From an uncultured Collinsella sp. (GTDB lineage Bacteria; Actinomycetota; Coriobacteriia; Coriobacteriales; Coriobacteriaceae), in the NCBI GenBank assembly GCA_938023905.1, contig CALJCO010000028.1:1-40632 (forward strand): 40,632 nucleotides of DNA, in the 5' to 3' direction. The notes beneath the pieces were generated by a model, which was not told the DNA's origin, did no database searches, and saw only the letters and a program-made list of their open reading frames with translations. Below are positions 9,935 to 17,252 of the stretch, piece by piece (positions within the stretch are counted from its first letter, which is position 1; each line of letters starts with the position of its first letter). The position numbers were made by a program, and so were the translations under genes.

Positions 9935-10186
9935 ATGCCCGTAATTGTTCGCCTCGACAAGATCATGGCCGAGCGAAAGATTTCCTCGAACGAACTTGCC
10001 GAAAGGATTGGAACCACGCCCGTGAACCTGTCCCGTATTAAAAAAGGGCATATTCGCGGCATTCGCTTCAACACACTCGAGCAGCTATGCCTCGCCCTTC
10101 GTTGCCAACCCGGAGACCTTCTCGAAGTCATGAGCGAAGAGGATGCCCGAAAGGAGTTCGGACTCGATTGGTCCGCCGAGGATTAG
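9935..10186 (+). CDS. XRE-family (YozG-like) helix-turn-helix regulator
   Basis: An 83-residue protein built almost entirely of a Cro/CI-type DNA-binding domain: MPVIVRLDKIMAERKISSNELAERIG, then a recognition helix region TTPVNLSRIKKG and the NTLEQLCLALRCQPGDLLE end typical of small YozG-like regulators. It follows the DUF2975-like gene by 9 bp and starts after AAGGAAACGCC. The TAG stop is directly followed, in the same reading frame, by the remnant of a tyrosine recombinase, so a deletion or insertion joint lies at about 10185. The C-terminal residues beyond LLEVM may already be affected by that joint. Likely regulator of the island promoters at 9305-9412. Confidence 0.88.
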   Translation: MPVIVRLDKIMAERKISSNELAERIGTTPVNLSRIKKGHIRGIRFNTLEQLCLALRCQPGDLLEVMSEEDARKEFGLDWSAED

Positions 10187-10912
10187 AGGGCGGTCGTACT
10201 CGCCCTGCACACGGGGATGCGAATCGGCGAGGTCTGCGGCCTTCGGTGGTGCGATGTGGATTTCGAGACGGGCCTGATCTCGATCAGACACTCGGTGGCG
10301 TACGCGAAGGGAATGGGTTCGTTCATCAAGGACACCAAGACCCATGACGCCAGGGGTATCCCCATCGACCCGGTCGGCCTACTCCCCTTCCTGAAGGAGA
10401 CCCACGAGATCGACTGCGGAAAGCTGCGCTTGCGCGGCCTTACCGGGGCGGTCGAGATCGGGGACTGCTACATCCTGTCGGAGCCGGGCGCGACCTTCGC
10501 GACGACAAGCTATATCCGCAGGGCGTTCAAGACGTTCTCGGAGACCAACGGCCTCATGGGCACCAACGATGAGCTGATCACGTTCCACGGCCTTCGCCAC
10601 ACGTTCGCAACGCAGTGGATCCGCCAAGGCGGCGATATCAAGGCGCTCCAATCGATCCTCGGCCACAAGGACGCCATGGCGACGCTCAACGTCTACGCCG
10701 ACATCGAGCCCATCTCCAAAATCCATAACATGCTGCGCGCCACGCCGTGCCTTTGGCGCGGGCACCTCGGGCCGAGGGTCGATCCGGGTCCAATGTTCCA
10801 ACAGAGGATCCAGGAGTCCATCGAGACGCTCCAGGCGTTCGGCTACGGCATCACCGAGCCGGACGACCGAAATATCGCCATACGCGACGTGAAGACGAAC
10901 AGTTGGCTCTAG
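10187..10912 (+). pseudogene. Truncated tyrosine recombinase (integrase), catalytic domain only
   Basis: The frame begins abruptly with RAVVLALHTGMRIGEVCGLR, in the middle of an integrase fold, directly after the XRE stop codon and in the same frame. The catalytic signature is present: Arg in TGMRIGE, HGLRH, LGH and Tyr in NVYAD. The N-terminal SAM-like DNA-binding part (about 170 residues in relatives) is absent, and there is no ribosome binding site or proper start codon at the joint; an internal ATG at 10217 could at most give a partial protein. After the catalytic Tyr the last 60 residues do not look like an integrase C-terminus. It lies next to the right 64-bp repeat, as expected for the integrase that inserted the island. 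Confidence 0.8.
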
Positions 10913-11063
10913 CTCACCGAGTACGCGGCAGTGCTGGGCCCATCCCAACTGAGGTCACGGTGGTCCGATAGGGGCGCCGCCCGCGGCATGCGCCGCGGAG
11001 CGGTATCCCCTACCGAAGGGCGGGGATGCCCTCCGCTTCCAGTTCGGAATCAGCCGTCGGAGG
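10913..11063. other. Non-coding stretch after the integrase remnant, with GC hairpin
   Basis: In the integrase frame the translation continues past the TAG for about 50 codons without another stop, suggesting decayed coding DNA. An imperfect hairpin lies at about 10995-11037 (GGTATCCCC at 11002-11010 against GGGGATGCC at 11022-11030, one wobble, with further pairing outside). No gene is supported. Confidence 0.5.
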
Positions 11064-11127
11064 CGTTCGGCTGACTGCGGGAACGGCCTGTCCGCTCAAT
11101 GTGTTCGGCTGAGATCGGAAATCAACC
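11064..11127. repeat. Right copy of 64-bp direct repeat (candidate attR)
   Basis: Matches 3852-3915 at 62 of 64 positions in the same orientation. An inner inverted repeat, CGTTC and GAACG, occurs in both copies. Downstream, 11128-11308 is the leader of the ACT-domain gene and contains the dyad GGTACA (11239-11244) and TGTACC (11256-11261) about 50 bp before the start; no clear promoter hexamers are seen. Confidence 0.85.
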
Positions 11128-11308
11128 CAACACGAGCCGGACACGCGCCAGACGGCTCTTCCCCGTGCGGCCTTCCCCCTTACGCTCATGTTGCAGGCAT
11201 GTAACGCCGCAGCGAGCGCGCCTTTTTTGCGCCAGACAGGTACAATGATGAACACTGTACCGTAGCGGAGCGCCCCGCGCGCGCCGCAATCACGCGAAAG
11301 GGTTTCCC

Positions 11309-11596
11309 ATGGCCGAGATCTCGTCCTCCCGTATCGTCATCACCGTCCTTGGCAAGAACCGCCCCGGCATCGTCGCCGGCGTCACCCGCGTTCTGGGCGA
11401 GGCCAACGTCGACATCCGCGACATCACGCAGTCCATTATCGAGGACATCTTCACCATGACCATGCTGGCCGACACCGCCGAGTCCAAGCTCGACTTTGCC
11501 GAGCTGCAGAAGGCCCTGGCCGAGGCCGGCGAGCTTTCGGGCGTCAACGTGTCCATCCAGCGCGAGGACGTCTTTAACTTTATGTACCGCCTGTAG
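11309..11596 (+). CDS. ACT-domain protein (UPF0237 family)
   Basis: A 95-residue stand-alone ACT domain: SRIVITVLGKNRPGIVAGVT at the start, then LGEANVDIRDITQSIIEDIFTMTM, the typical ligand-binding strand-helix arrangement of the UPF0237/GcvR-like proteins that sense small metabolites such as amino acids. The ATG is preceded by AAAGGG. It lies 74 bp upstream of citrate synthase in the same direction, with a shared terminator after that gene, so the two are probably co-transcribed. A role in feedback control of glutamate-family amino acid synthesis is conceivable from this context but not shown. Confidence 0.88.
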   Translation: MAEISSSRIVITVLGKNRPGIVAGVTRVLGEANVDIRDITQSIIEDIFTMTMLADTAESKLDFAELQKALAEAGELSGVNVSIQREDVFNFMYRL

Positions 11597-11670
11597 CGAA
11601 CAGGCTGCGTGGAGACGGCCCAACGTGCGCCCAGGCGCAACGTCACCACATGGCCCGGAGAGGAGCGCAC

Positions 11671-13089
11671 ATGGCCTACGACGCCAAGAAAATCTACTAC
11701 CGCTTCGACGACCACCTGAGCCGTCTGGTCTTGGATTACGAAGCAAGCCGCCAGATTTCGTCTGAGAGCGAAAACCTCTACCACGGCCTGCCGACCGACC
11801 CTTATGACGAGGGCCTGTTTGTTGAGCACAATGTCAAGCGCGGCCTGCGCAATGCCGACGGCTCGGGCGTGGTCGCGGGCCTCACTCGCATCTCGGATGT
11901 GCACGGCTACAACAAGGTCGACGGAAAGGTCGTGCCCGATCAGGGCAAGCTCACGCTTCGCGGCTACAGCATCGAGGATCTGGTCAACAATGCCCAGGCC
12001 GAGAATCGCTACGGCTACGAGGAAGTCGCCTATCTGCTTATCACGGGTTCGCTACCCAACAAGGAAGAGCTCGACGGCTTTTGCGAGCGCCTGGGCGCCT
12101 TTAGACATCTGAGCGACGAGTACGTCAAAGAGTTCCCTATGACCACGGTGTCGTCGAGCATCATGAACGTGCTCCAGCGCGCCGTGCTGCTGCTCTACGC
12201 CTTCGATGCCGAACCAGACGTGATCACGCCCGAGCACGAAATCGACGTCGCCATTTCCATGCTCGCACGTCTCCCGCGCATCGCCGCCTTCGCACACATG
12301 GCCTCGATCGCCAAGCTTCGCGGCTCCGAGGTTCACGTGCCGCACCCCACGCCCGGTCTCTCCACCGCCGAGACCATCCTACAGGTCCTGCGCGGCGGCA
12401 TGGCATTCACCCGCGATGAGGCGATGCTGCTCGACGTTATGCTCATGCTGCATGCCGAGCACGGCGGCGGCAACAACTCCACCTTCGCCTGCCGCGTGCT
12501 GTCCTCTTCGGCAACCGACCCGTATTCCGCTTACGCCGCGGCTATCGGCTCGCTCAAGGGCCCGCGCCACGGCGGTGCCAATGCCAAGGTCGTGTCTATG
12601 CACGAGGACATCCGCGCGCATGTCTCCAACTGGGAGGACGAGGACGAGGTTGCAGCCTACCTGGGCAAGATTCTCGACAAGCAGGCCTTCGACGGCACGG
12701 GTCTCATCTACGGTATGGGCCACGCCGTCTACACGCTGAGCGACCCGCGTGCCGAGGTGTGCCGCCGTTACGCGCGCTCACTGGCAGCCAAGAAGGACTT
12801 GGGCGAAGAGTTCGCACTCATCGAGCGCATCGAGCGCCTGGCACCGCAGGTGATGCGCGACCACGGCATGACCAAGCCCATCTGCGCCAACATCGACCTG
12901 TACACAGGCTTTATCTACAAGATGCTCGGCGTGCCCGAAACGCTCTTTACGCCGCTATTCGCCGTCGCCCGCATGGCCGGCTGGTCGGCACACCGCATGG
13001 AAGAGCTCTTCTGCGCGCACCGTATCATCCGCCCCGCCTATCGTCCGGTGATCGAGCCGCTGGAGTACAAGCCGCTCGCCGACCGCTAG
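11671..13089 (+). CDS. gltA: Citrate synthase
   Basis: A citrate/2-methylcitrate synthase family enzyme of 472 residues that condenses oxaloacetate with acetyl-CoA. The substrate-binding and catalytic histidines are seen in HAEHGGGNN (H261, H264), GPRHGGANAK (H300) and GMGHAVYT (H351), and the catalytic Asp in NIDLYTG (D409). Unlike short methylcitrate synthases it has a roughly 100-residue N-terminal extension (YYRFDDHLSRLVLDYEASRQ) before the LTRISDVHGY region, as in other anaerobe citrate synthases. I chose the ATG at 11671 because GGAGAGGAG precedes it at 6-nt spacing; an ATG 21 bases upstream lacks this. In a fermentative anaerobe its likely use is 2-oxoglutarate and glutamate synthesis. 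Methylcitrate activity cannot be excluded. Confidence 0.92.
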   Translation: MAYDAKKIYYRFDDHLSRLVLDYEASRQISSESENLYHGLPTDPYDEGLFVEHNVKRGLRNADGSGVVAGLTRISDVHGYNKVDGKVVPDQGKLTLRGYSIEDLVNNAQAENRYGYEEVAYLLITGSLPNKEELDGFCERLGAFRHLSDEYVKEFPMTTVSSSIMNVLQRAVLLLYAFDAEPDVITPEHEIDVAISMLARLPRIAAFAHMASIAKLRGSEVHVPHPTPGLSTAETILQVLRGGMAFTRDEAMLLDVMLMLHAEHGGGNNSTFACRVLSSSATDPYSAYAAAIGSLKGPRHGGANAKVVSMHEDIRAHVSNWEDEDEVAAYLGKILDKQAFDGTGLIYGMGHAVYTLSDPRAEVCRRYARSLAAKKDLGEEFALIERIERLAPQVMRDHGMTKPICANIDLYTGFIYKMLGVPETLFTPLFAVARMAGWSAHRMEELFCAHRIIRPAYRPVIEPLEYKPLADR

Positions 13090-13113
13090 GACGCGGACCG
13101 TTATAGAACTCGA

Positions 13114-13150
13114 GCGTGGCCAGGGACCCAAGCCCTCGGCCACGCTTTTT
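13114..13150 (+). terminator. Intrinsic terminator after citrate synthase
   Basis: Stem GCGTGGCC (13114-13121) with GGCCACGC (13138-13145), a partly paired loop, and TTTTT at 13146-13150. It ends the ACT-citrate synthase unit and lies just before the next gene. Confidence 0.9.
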
Positions 13151-13175
13151 ATGCCAGTGGAAAGGACCGCATCAA

Positions 13176-14018
13176 ATGATTGTGTTTTCCGATATGGATG
13201 GGACGCTGCTGACGAGCGATAAGCAAATGAGCGATGCCACCTGGGCGATGCTCGACGAGCTCGCACATCGTGGCATCGAGTTTGTTCCCTGCACGGGACG
13301 TCCACTGTCGGGCATCTTTGAGCCCATTCTCGCCCATCCCGCCGTGCACTACGCGGTCTGTGCCAACGGCGCCAGCGTCTGGCAGCTCGACGAGGATACG
13401 CCCACCGACGCCTCGCGCGCCACGTGCATCTTGAGCCGTCCGCTCGACCGTGGCATTGCCCACCGCATCCATCGCATTGCCGCCGGCCACGATGTGACCT
13501 TCGATATCTTCGCGGACGGGCAGTGCTTCCTCCCCCGCTCGCTCTACACGCGCCTGGACGAATTCTGCGGCGGCGACCCCCACATCGCGGCTTCGCTCAA
13601 GCGCACACGAACACCGATCGACATGGATATCGACAGTAAGATCGACGGGGTCGAGACGCTCGAACGCATCGCCATGTACTGGCACGACCCGGCCGATCGC
13701 GACGCCATCGCGGCTGAGCTCGACACGCTCGGAGGCATTGAGGTCACACGTTCGTACGCCATGAATATCGAGGTCATGGGCGAGGGCGCCACCAAGGGAA
13801 CGGCCCTCACGTGGCTATGCGAGCACCTGGGCGAGCGTCTCGTCGACGCCTGGGCGTTCGGCGACAACATCAACGACATTCCCATGCTGCAGGCAGCAGG
13901 CCACGGCATGGCCATGGTCAACGGCGAGCCCGAAGACCGCGACGCCGCCGACGCCATCACCGAGTTCGACAACGACCACGACGGCGTCGCCCGCACCATC
14001 ATGGCCGCCCTCGCCTAG
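13176..14018 (+). CDS. HAD-superfamily (Cof-type) phosphatase
   Basis: A 280-residue Cof-type hydrolase. HAD motif I is FSDMDGTLLTSDK at the very N-terminus (two catalytic Asp), motif II is in PCTGRP, motif III is the Lys in EGATKGTAL and motif IV is FGDNINDIPML. The large insert between motifs II and III is the C2-type cap. Such enzymes dephosphorylate sugar phosphates or flavin/pyridoxal phosphates; the substrate is not predictable. The start at 13176 follows AAAGGA; upstream in-frame codons belong to the terminator. The TAG stop lies inside the left arm of a palindromic repeat (14015-14056), and the gene converges on a second Cof-type phosphatase. Confidence 0.92.
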   Translation: MIVFSDMDGTLLTSDKQMSDATWAMLDELAHRGIEFVPCTGRPLSGIFEPILAHPAVHYAVCANGASVWQLDEDTPTDASRATCILSRPLDRGIAHRIHRIAAGHDVTFDIFADGQCFLPRSLYTRLDEFCGGDPHIAASLKRTRTPIDMDIDSKIDGVETLERIAMYWHDPADRDAIAAELDTLGGIEVTRSYAMNIEVMGEGATKGTALTWLCEHLGERLVDAWAFGDNINDIPMLQAAGHGMAMVNGEPEDRDAADAITEFDNDHDGVARTIMAALA

Positions 14019-14056
14019 TCATTGGCCAGTCACTGGGGACGTTCTTGAATGACTAG
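14015..14056. repeat. Variable-arm hairpin repeat R4 (CTAGTCATT arms, includes stop codon)
   Basis: Inverted repeat CTAGTCATT (14015-14023) and AATGACTAG (14048-14056), 24-nt loop containing GGGGACGTTCTTG. The left arm includes the TAG stop of the upstream HAD gene. About 40 bp of this unit recurs on the minus strand at 15098-15144, where it again includes a stop codon. Confidence 0.75.
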
Positions 14057-14061
14057 TCGTT

Positions 14062-14100
14062 GGGGACAGTCTTCGCGAAAAAGCTGCAAGGACTGTCCCC
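14062..14100. repeat. Hairpin repeat R5 (GGGGACAGTC arms)
   Basis: Perfect 10-bp inverted repeat GGGGACAGTC (14062-14071) and GACTGTCCCC (14091-14100), 19-nt loop. Here the constant core motif itself forms the arms, as if two elements had inserted in opposite directions. Confidence 0.7.
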
Positions 14101-14102
14101 CA

Positions 14103-14136
14103 CTGCCGGCAGAAAAGGAACGTCCCCATCTGCCGG
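14103..14136. repeat. Variable-arm hairpin repeat R6 (CTGCCGG arms, loop 17)
   Basis: The self-complementary CTGCCGGCAG (14103-14112) is followed by the 17-nt AAAAGGAACGTCCCCAT and CTGCCGG (14130-14136). The repeat at 17138-17170 has the same 17-nt loop except the last base, but different arms (GTGCCGGCAC). It ends one base from the stop codon of the minus-strand HAD gene. Confidence 0.75.
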
Positions 14137-14137
14137 A

Positions 14138-14932
14138 TTAAGCGAGACTCTCCAGCACGCGACGGAGCTCCTGCTGGACGGCGTGGTCGCGATTACAACC
14201 CACCACGCGATCGGCCACCGCCTTGAGCGCGGGGCGCGCGTTTCCCATCGCACAGCCCGTACCGACAAAGCGAATGATCTCGTAGTCGTTCATCGAGTCG
14301 CCAAACGCCATGACCTCGTCGCGTTCGACGCCATAGTGCTCCATGAGCTGTGCGATGCCCGAGGCCTTCGACACACCGGGCTGCATGGCATCGATCCACG
14401 CGTTGCCCGAAGGCGCAAAAGTAAAGAGCTGACCGAGTTCACGCTGCAGTACGTAAGCGCTGTCCATAACGGCACCGTCATCGCAAAAGATACTCGCCTT
14501 GATGATATTTACGCTGGGATCGGGCAGCTCCCAAATACGCTCGGCATTGGGAAGGTCCTTATCGACCTCACGCACGAACTTGCACTCGTCATCGAGCAAG
14601 AAGGACTTGGTTCGGTCAAAAAGCGCAAGATGCAGATTGGGAAACGTCGCGACGGCTTGGGCGAGCCTTCGAATCGCCAGGTGCGAATACACCTCACGGT
14701 CTACCATCTTGCCGTCGGCGAAGACCTGGGCACCGTTAGCGGCGACAAAGTCCATCTTGTCGCGAACGGGCGCAAAGAACTCGCACAGGCGATCGTAGCG
14801 ACGACCTGACGATGCGGCGAAATGCACGCCATGCTCGTGTAGCGCCAGAATCAGTTCGTAGGTCTCGGGAGGCACCTGGCCGTTTTCGTCAAGCAACGTG
14901 CCGTCCATATCGGATGCAATCAGTTTAAACAT
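14138..14932 (-). CDS. HAD-superfamily (Cof-type) phosphatase
   Basis: A 264-residue Cof-type hydrolase with motif I LIASDMDGTLLDENG, motif II in AASSGRRYDR, motif III Lys in GVSKASGIAQL and motif IV FGDSMNDYEII. It is a paralogue in family, but not a close copy, of the phosphatase on the opposite strand, and the two genes converge. The ribosome binding site AGGGAGC before the ATG lies inside a long leader hairpin (14938-14999), so translation may be controlled by RNA folding. Substrate unknown; candidates are sugar phosphates, FMN or pyridoxal phosphate. Confidence 0.92.
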   Translation of the reverse strand: MFKLIASDMDGTLLDENGQVPPETYELILALHEHGVHFAASSGRRYDRLCEFFAPVRDKMDFVAANGAQVFADGKMVDREVYSHLAIRRLAQAVATFPNLHLALFDRTKSFLLDDECKFVREVDKDLPNAERIWELPDPSVNIIKASIFCDDGAVMDSAYVLQRELGQLFTFAPSGNAWIDAMQPGVSKASGIAQLMEHYGVERDEVMAFGDSMNDYEIIRFVGTGCAMGNARPALKAVADRVVGCNRDHAVQQELRRVLESLA

Positions 14933-14937
14933 AGAAA

Positions 14938-14999
14938 AGCTCCCTTCGGGCTTGTTGGAATCGAACGTGTATCCGATTCCAACGTACCCAAAGGGAGCT
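14938..14999 (-). promoter_or_regulatory. Leader hairpin covering the ribosome binding site of the HAD gene
   Basis: Two stacked perfect stems: AGCTCCCTT (14938-14946) with AAGGGAGCT (14991-14999) and GTTGGAATC (14954-14962) with GATTCCAAC (14975-14983), plus CGGG/CCC pairing between. On the minus strand the 3' arm holds the AGGGAGC ribosome binding site, then TTTTCT, then the ATG 6 nt after the stem. It could act as an attenuator, a translation switch or a protein-binding leader. No known riboswitch class is recognised. Confidence 0.6.
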
Positions 15000-15106
15000 C
15001 AAATAAGACTCCGCGGGCGTAAACGTTACAAGGACCTGGCAAATAGCTCACACATGCCAGAGGTCTCACGGTCGCGGCGTCAGGCGACACGCCAAAGAGT
15101 GTCCCC

Positions 15107-15144
15107 AACGACTAGTCGTTTAAGAACGTCCCCGATGACTAGTC
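15107..15144. repeat. Variable-arm hairpin repeat R7 (GACTAGTC arms, includes ade stop codon)
   Basis: A 14-bp perfect palindrome AACGACTAGTCGTT (15107-15120), then TTTAAGAACGTCCCCG-type core, then GACTAGTC (15137-15144). The right arm contains the TAG stop of adenine deaminase. Read on the minus strand it matches repeat R4 closely, including the following GTTGGGGACA. Confidence 0.75.
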
Positions 15145-16959
15145 GGCGTAGGTGAAGGTTGTAACGTCGAACATGCCCTCGGGGCGGATGCGGAGCGTCG
15201 GGATCACCGGCAGGGGCAGGAAAATGATGCCCATGATGGGGTCGAGCGGCGGCTCAATACCCATGGCGCGCGCCTTGACCATAAAGTCGTCGTGCTGCGC
15301 GGCAACGTCCTCGGCCGTACCCTCGCTCATAAGGCCACCGAGCGCCAGCGGAATGCGCGCCACGACCTCGCCGTTGCGCACCAGCACGTGGCCGCCCTGG
15401 CCCACGGCCTCAACGGCAGCCATCATATCCGCCGCATTGTCGCCCACCACGCACACGTTATGCGAATCGTGGCCGATCGTGGAGGCAATGGCACCACCGG
15501 TGATGGTGAAACCGCGCACCCAACCGCGACCGATATGCTTGCCGACCAAGCCCAGACCGGCGGGGCCGTCGCCGTCGACACCCTCGACCTGCAACGACAC
15601 GCCACGGCCATGGCGCTCAATCAGCATAATGCGGCGCAAGTCCTCGTCAGTCTCGGGGCGAATCATGCCCGTGATAGCCATGCCCGGGATCACATCGATA
15701 ACGGCCTCGCCCGGCTTAAAGGCATAGTCGAACACATCGAGCGAAAGCTTCGGCAGCTTAACGGAGGCACGCAGCTCATCGGCAAGGGCCGCAACCTCGG
15801 CCATCTCGGGTGCAATCTCGCCCACAAAGGTGCCGTCCTGCGCCACCAGGGCACCGGCGGCATATACGCGATGCGGAGCCGTGGCAAACGTCAGATCATT
15901 GAGCACCAGCAGGTCGGCACGCTTGCCCGGGGCAATCGCACCGCGTAGCTCGTACGGGTCGCGGCAGCCGTGATCCAGGCCAAACGCCTCGGCCGTGGAG
16001 AGGGACGCCATAGAGATGGCAACCACGGGGTCAATGCCGGCCTCGATAGCCACACGGCAGGCGTTGTCGATCATACCGGTCGAAAGCGCGTCGGAGGGAG
16101 CACGGTCGTCGGTCGCAAAGCAGCAGCGGCGGGCACGGGCGGGGTTTTCCAGCAGCATCGGCGACAAGTTGGCCAGGTCATGGCTGCACGTACCCTCGCG
16201 CAGCATCACATACATGCCGCGGGACAGCTTGTCGAGTGCCTCCTCGGGAATCGTCGACTCGTGGTCGGCGATAATGCCCGCCGCGGCATAGGCGTTGAGG
16301 TCCTTTCCGGCAACGAGCGGCGCGTGGCCGTCAACCTGCTTGGACGGCGTCTGGTTGGCAGCATCGATGCGAGCACAGGTCTCGGGGTCGCCCATAAAGA
16401 CGCCCGGCAGGTTCATCATCTCACCCAGACCGAAGACATCGCCCGGATACTCGGCAAAAAACGCCTGCATATCGGCGGCGGTAATGACGGCACCGGCCTG
16501 CTCATCGGGCAGCGCGGGCACGCACGAGGGCATCATGTACTTGATGGAAATGGGCGCGCGACGGCCGTCCTCGATCATAAAGCGCAGGCCGTCCAGGCCG
16601 GAAACGTTGGCAATCTCGTGGCTGTCGGCAATGGCAGTGGTGGTGCCGCGCGTCGCCGCCATGCGCGCATACTCAGCAGGGCGGATGTTCGAAGATTCGA
16701 TATGCAAGTGCCCGTCGATAAAACCGGGGGCAAGATAGCGGCCCTGGCAGTCGATGACTTCAGCCGCCTCGTAGGTGCCAGCAGCGTCATCGCGACCGTC
16801 GTAGAGCACGCCGACGATTACGCCATCCTTGACGGCAACGCTACCGGGCGCCACGCGCTGGCCATATACGTCGACAATCTGCGCATTGGTAAACAGCGTG
16901 TCGACGGGCACGCGACCCTCGGCAGCGTCGATCACAGACCTCATGACCTCAACGGACAT
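15139..16959 (-). CDS. ade: Adenine deaminase
   Basis: A 606-residue amidohydrolase that converts adenine to hypoxanthine and ammonia in purine salvage. The N-terminal beta-sandwich is followed by the metal-binding GFIDGHLHIESS (His84, His86), ADSHEIANV, the E-rich GLGEMMNLPGV, DGHAP, ADHEST and FATDDRAPSD, and the C-terminal ADE domain with GHDSHNVCVVGDN, all typical of bacterial Ade. The ATG at 16959 follows AAAGGAG at 5-nt spacing; the upstream in-frame extension is non-coding. The stop codon is embedded in a palindromic repeat. Together with the Se/Mo-hydroxylase and hydantoinase genes at the right end of the window it fits an anaerobe that degrades purines, though the two loci are 20 kb apart. 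Confidence 0.95.
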   Translation of the reverse strand: MSVEVMRSVIDAAEGRVPVDTLFTNAQIVDVYGQRVAPGSVAVKDGVIVGVLYDGRDDAAGTYEAAEVIDCQGRYLAPGFIDGHLHIESSNIRPAEYARMAATRGTTTAIADSHEIANVSGLDGLRFMIEDGRRAPISIKYMMPSCVPALPDEQAGAVITAADMQAFFAEYPGDVFGLGEMMNLPGVFMGDPETCARIDAANQTPSKQVDGHAPLVAGKDLNAYAAAGIIADHESTIPEEALDKLSRGMYVMLREGTCSHDLANLSPMLLENPARARRCCFATDDRAPSDALSTGMIDNACRVAIEAGIDPVVAISMASLSTAEAFGLDHGCRDPYELRGAIAPGKRADLLVLNDLTFATAPHRVYAAGALVAQDGTFVGEIAPEMAEVAALADELRASVKLPKLSLDVFDYAFKPGEAVIDVIPGMAITGMIRPETDEDLRRIMLIERHGRGVSLQVEGVDGDGPAGLGLVGKHIGRGWVRGFTITGGAIASTIGHDSHNVCVVGDNAADMMAAVEAVGQGGHVLVRNGEVVARIPLALGGLMSEGTAEDVAAQHDDFMVKARAMGIEPPLDPIMGIIFLPLPVIPTLRIRPEGMFDVTTFTYAD

Positions 16960-17085
16960 ACATACTCCTTTAACCGTAGAAAAAAGCTGCGGGGCGGACA
17001 GACCTTCACCGCAGCAAACCAATAGCCATTGTATGCCCAAAAGAAAGTCCCGCTAACACCCCTTCCGCTTAACGGCACACGCCGC

Positions 17086-17118
17086 TTGGCGCAATGGGGA
17101 CAGGCTGCTTTGTACCAA
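17086..17118. repeat. Variable-arm hairpin repeat R8 (TTGG-type arms, loop 15)
   Basis: Imperfect inverted repeat TTGGCGCAA (17086-17094) and TTGTACCAA (17110-17118) around TGGGGACAGGCTGCT. It is the counterpart of R3 at 3092-3122: same loop length, same loop start, related arm word. Confidence 0.65.
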
Positions 17119-17137
17119 TGACAAGGAGTGTCCCAAA

Positions 17138-17170
17138 GTGCCGGCACAAAAGGAACGTCCCCAAGTGCCG
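17138..17170. repeat. Variable-arm hairpin repeat R9 (GTGCCG arms, loop 17)
   Basis: Self-complementary GTGCCGGCAC (17138-17147), a 17-nt loop AAAAGGAACGTCCCCAA, then GTGCCG (17165-17170). It differs from R6 at 14103-14136 by a C/G exchange in the arms and one loop base. Confidence 0.75.
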
Positions 17171-17177
17171 CAAAATG

Positions 17178-17245
17178 ATGAGAGTGGATAATCTCCCACT
17201 TTGAACCCCAAAGCAGGCCAAAAACGGAAGATTATCCACTCTCAT
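17178..17245. repeat. 17-bp perfect inverted repeat R10
   Basis: Arms ATGAGAGTGGATAATCT (17178-17194) and AGATTATCCACTCTCAT (17229-17245) with a 34-nt loop. The loop lacks the GTCCC core, so this is either a separate palindrome type or a distant member. Neither side has a T-run. Confidence 0.85.
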
Positions 17246-17252
17246 TCTGTGG

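Larger units (their letters stand above)
3852..11127. mobile_element. Putative genomic island with bacteriocin-like ABC export locus
   Basis: The segment is bounded by 64-bp direct repeats, carries accessory genes (secreted peptide, three ABC transporter genes, DUF2975-like/XRE pair) and has a truncated tyrosine recombinase about 150 bp from the right repeat. It sits between two housekeeping blocks (rpmE and ACT/citrate synthase). Its transporter genes use more varied codons than the strongly GC-biased ribosomal genes. The recombinase lacks its N-terminal half, so the island is probably no longer mobile by itself. Repeat boundaries are seen; integration by that recombinase is inference. Confidence 0.55.

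Noticed and set aside
10995..11037. GC hairpin after the integrase remnant as a bridge RNA fragment of another IS110 element
   Set aside because: It shares only short GC-rich words (GGGGATACC, GCGGAG) with the right end of the IS at 18600; no transposase remnant lies nearby.
14950..14985. GTTCGATTCC resembling a tRNA T-loop upstream of the HAD gene
   Set aside because: It is part of a symmetrical hairpin; no acceptor stem, anticodon arm or CCA-adjacent end can be drawn.
15970..17025. A 351-codon plus-strand open frame opposite adenine deaminase
   Set aside because: Antisense shadow of ade; Gly/Arg/His-rich translation without domain similarity.
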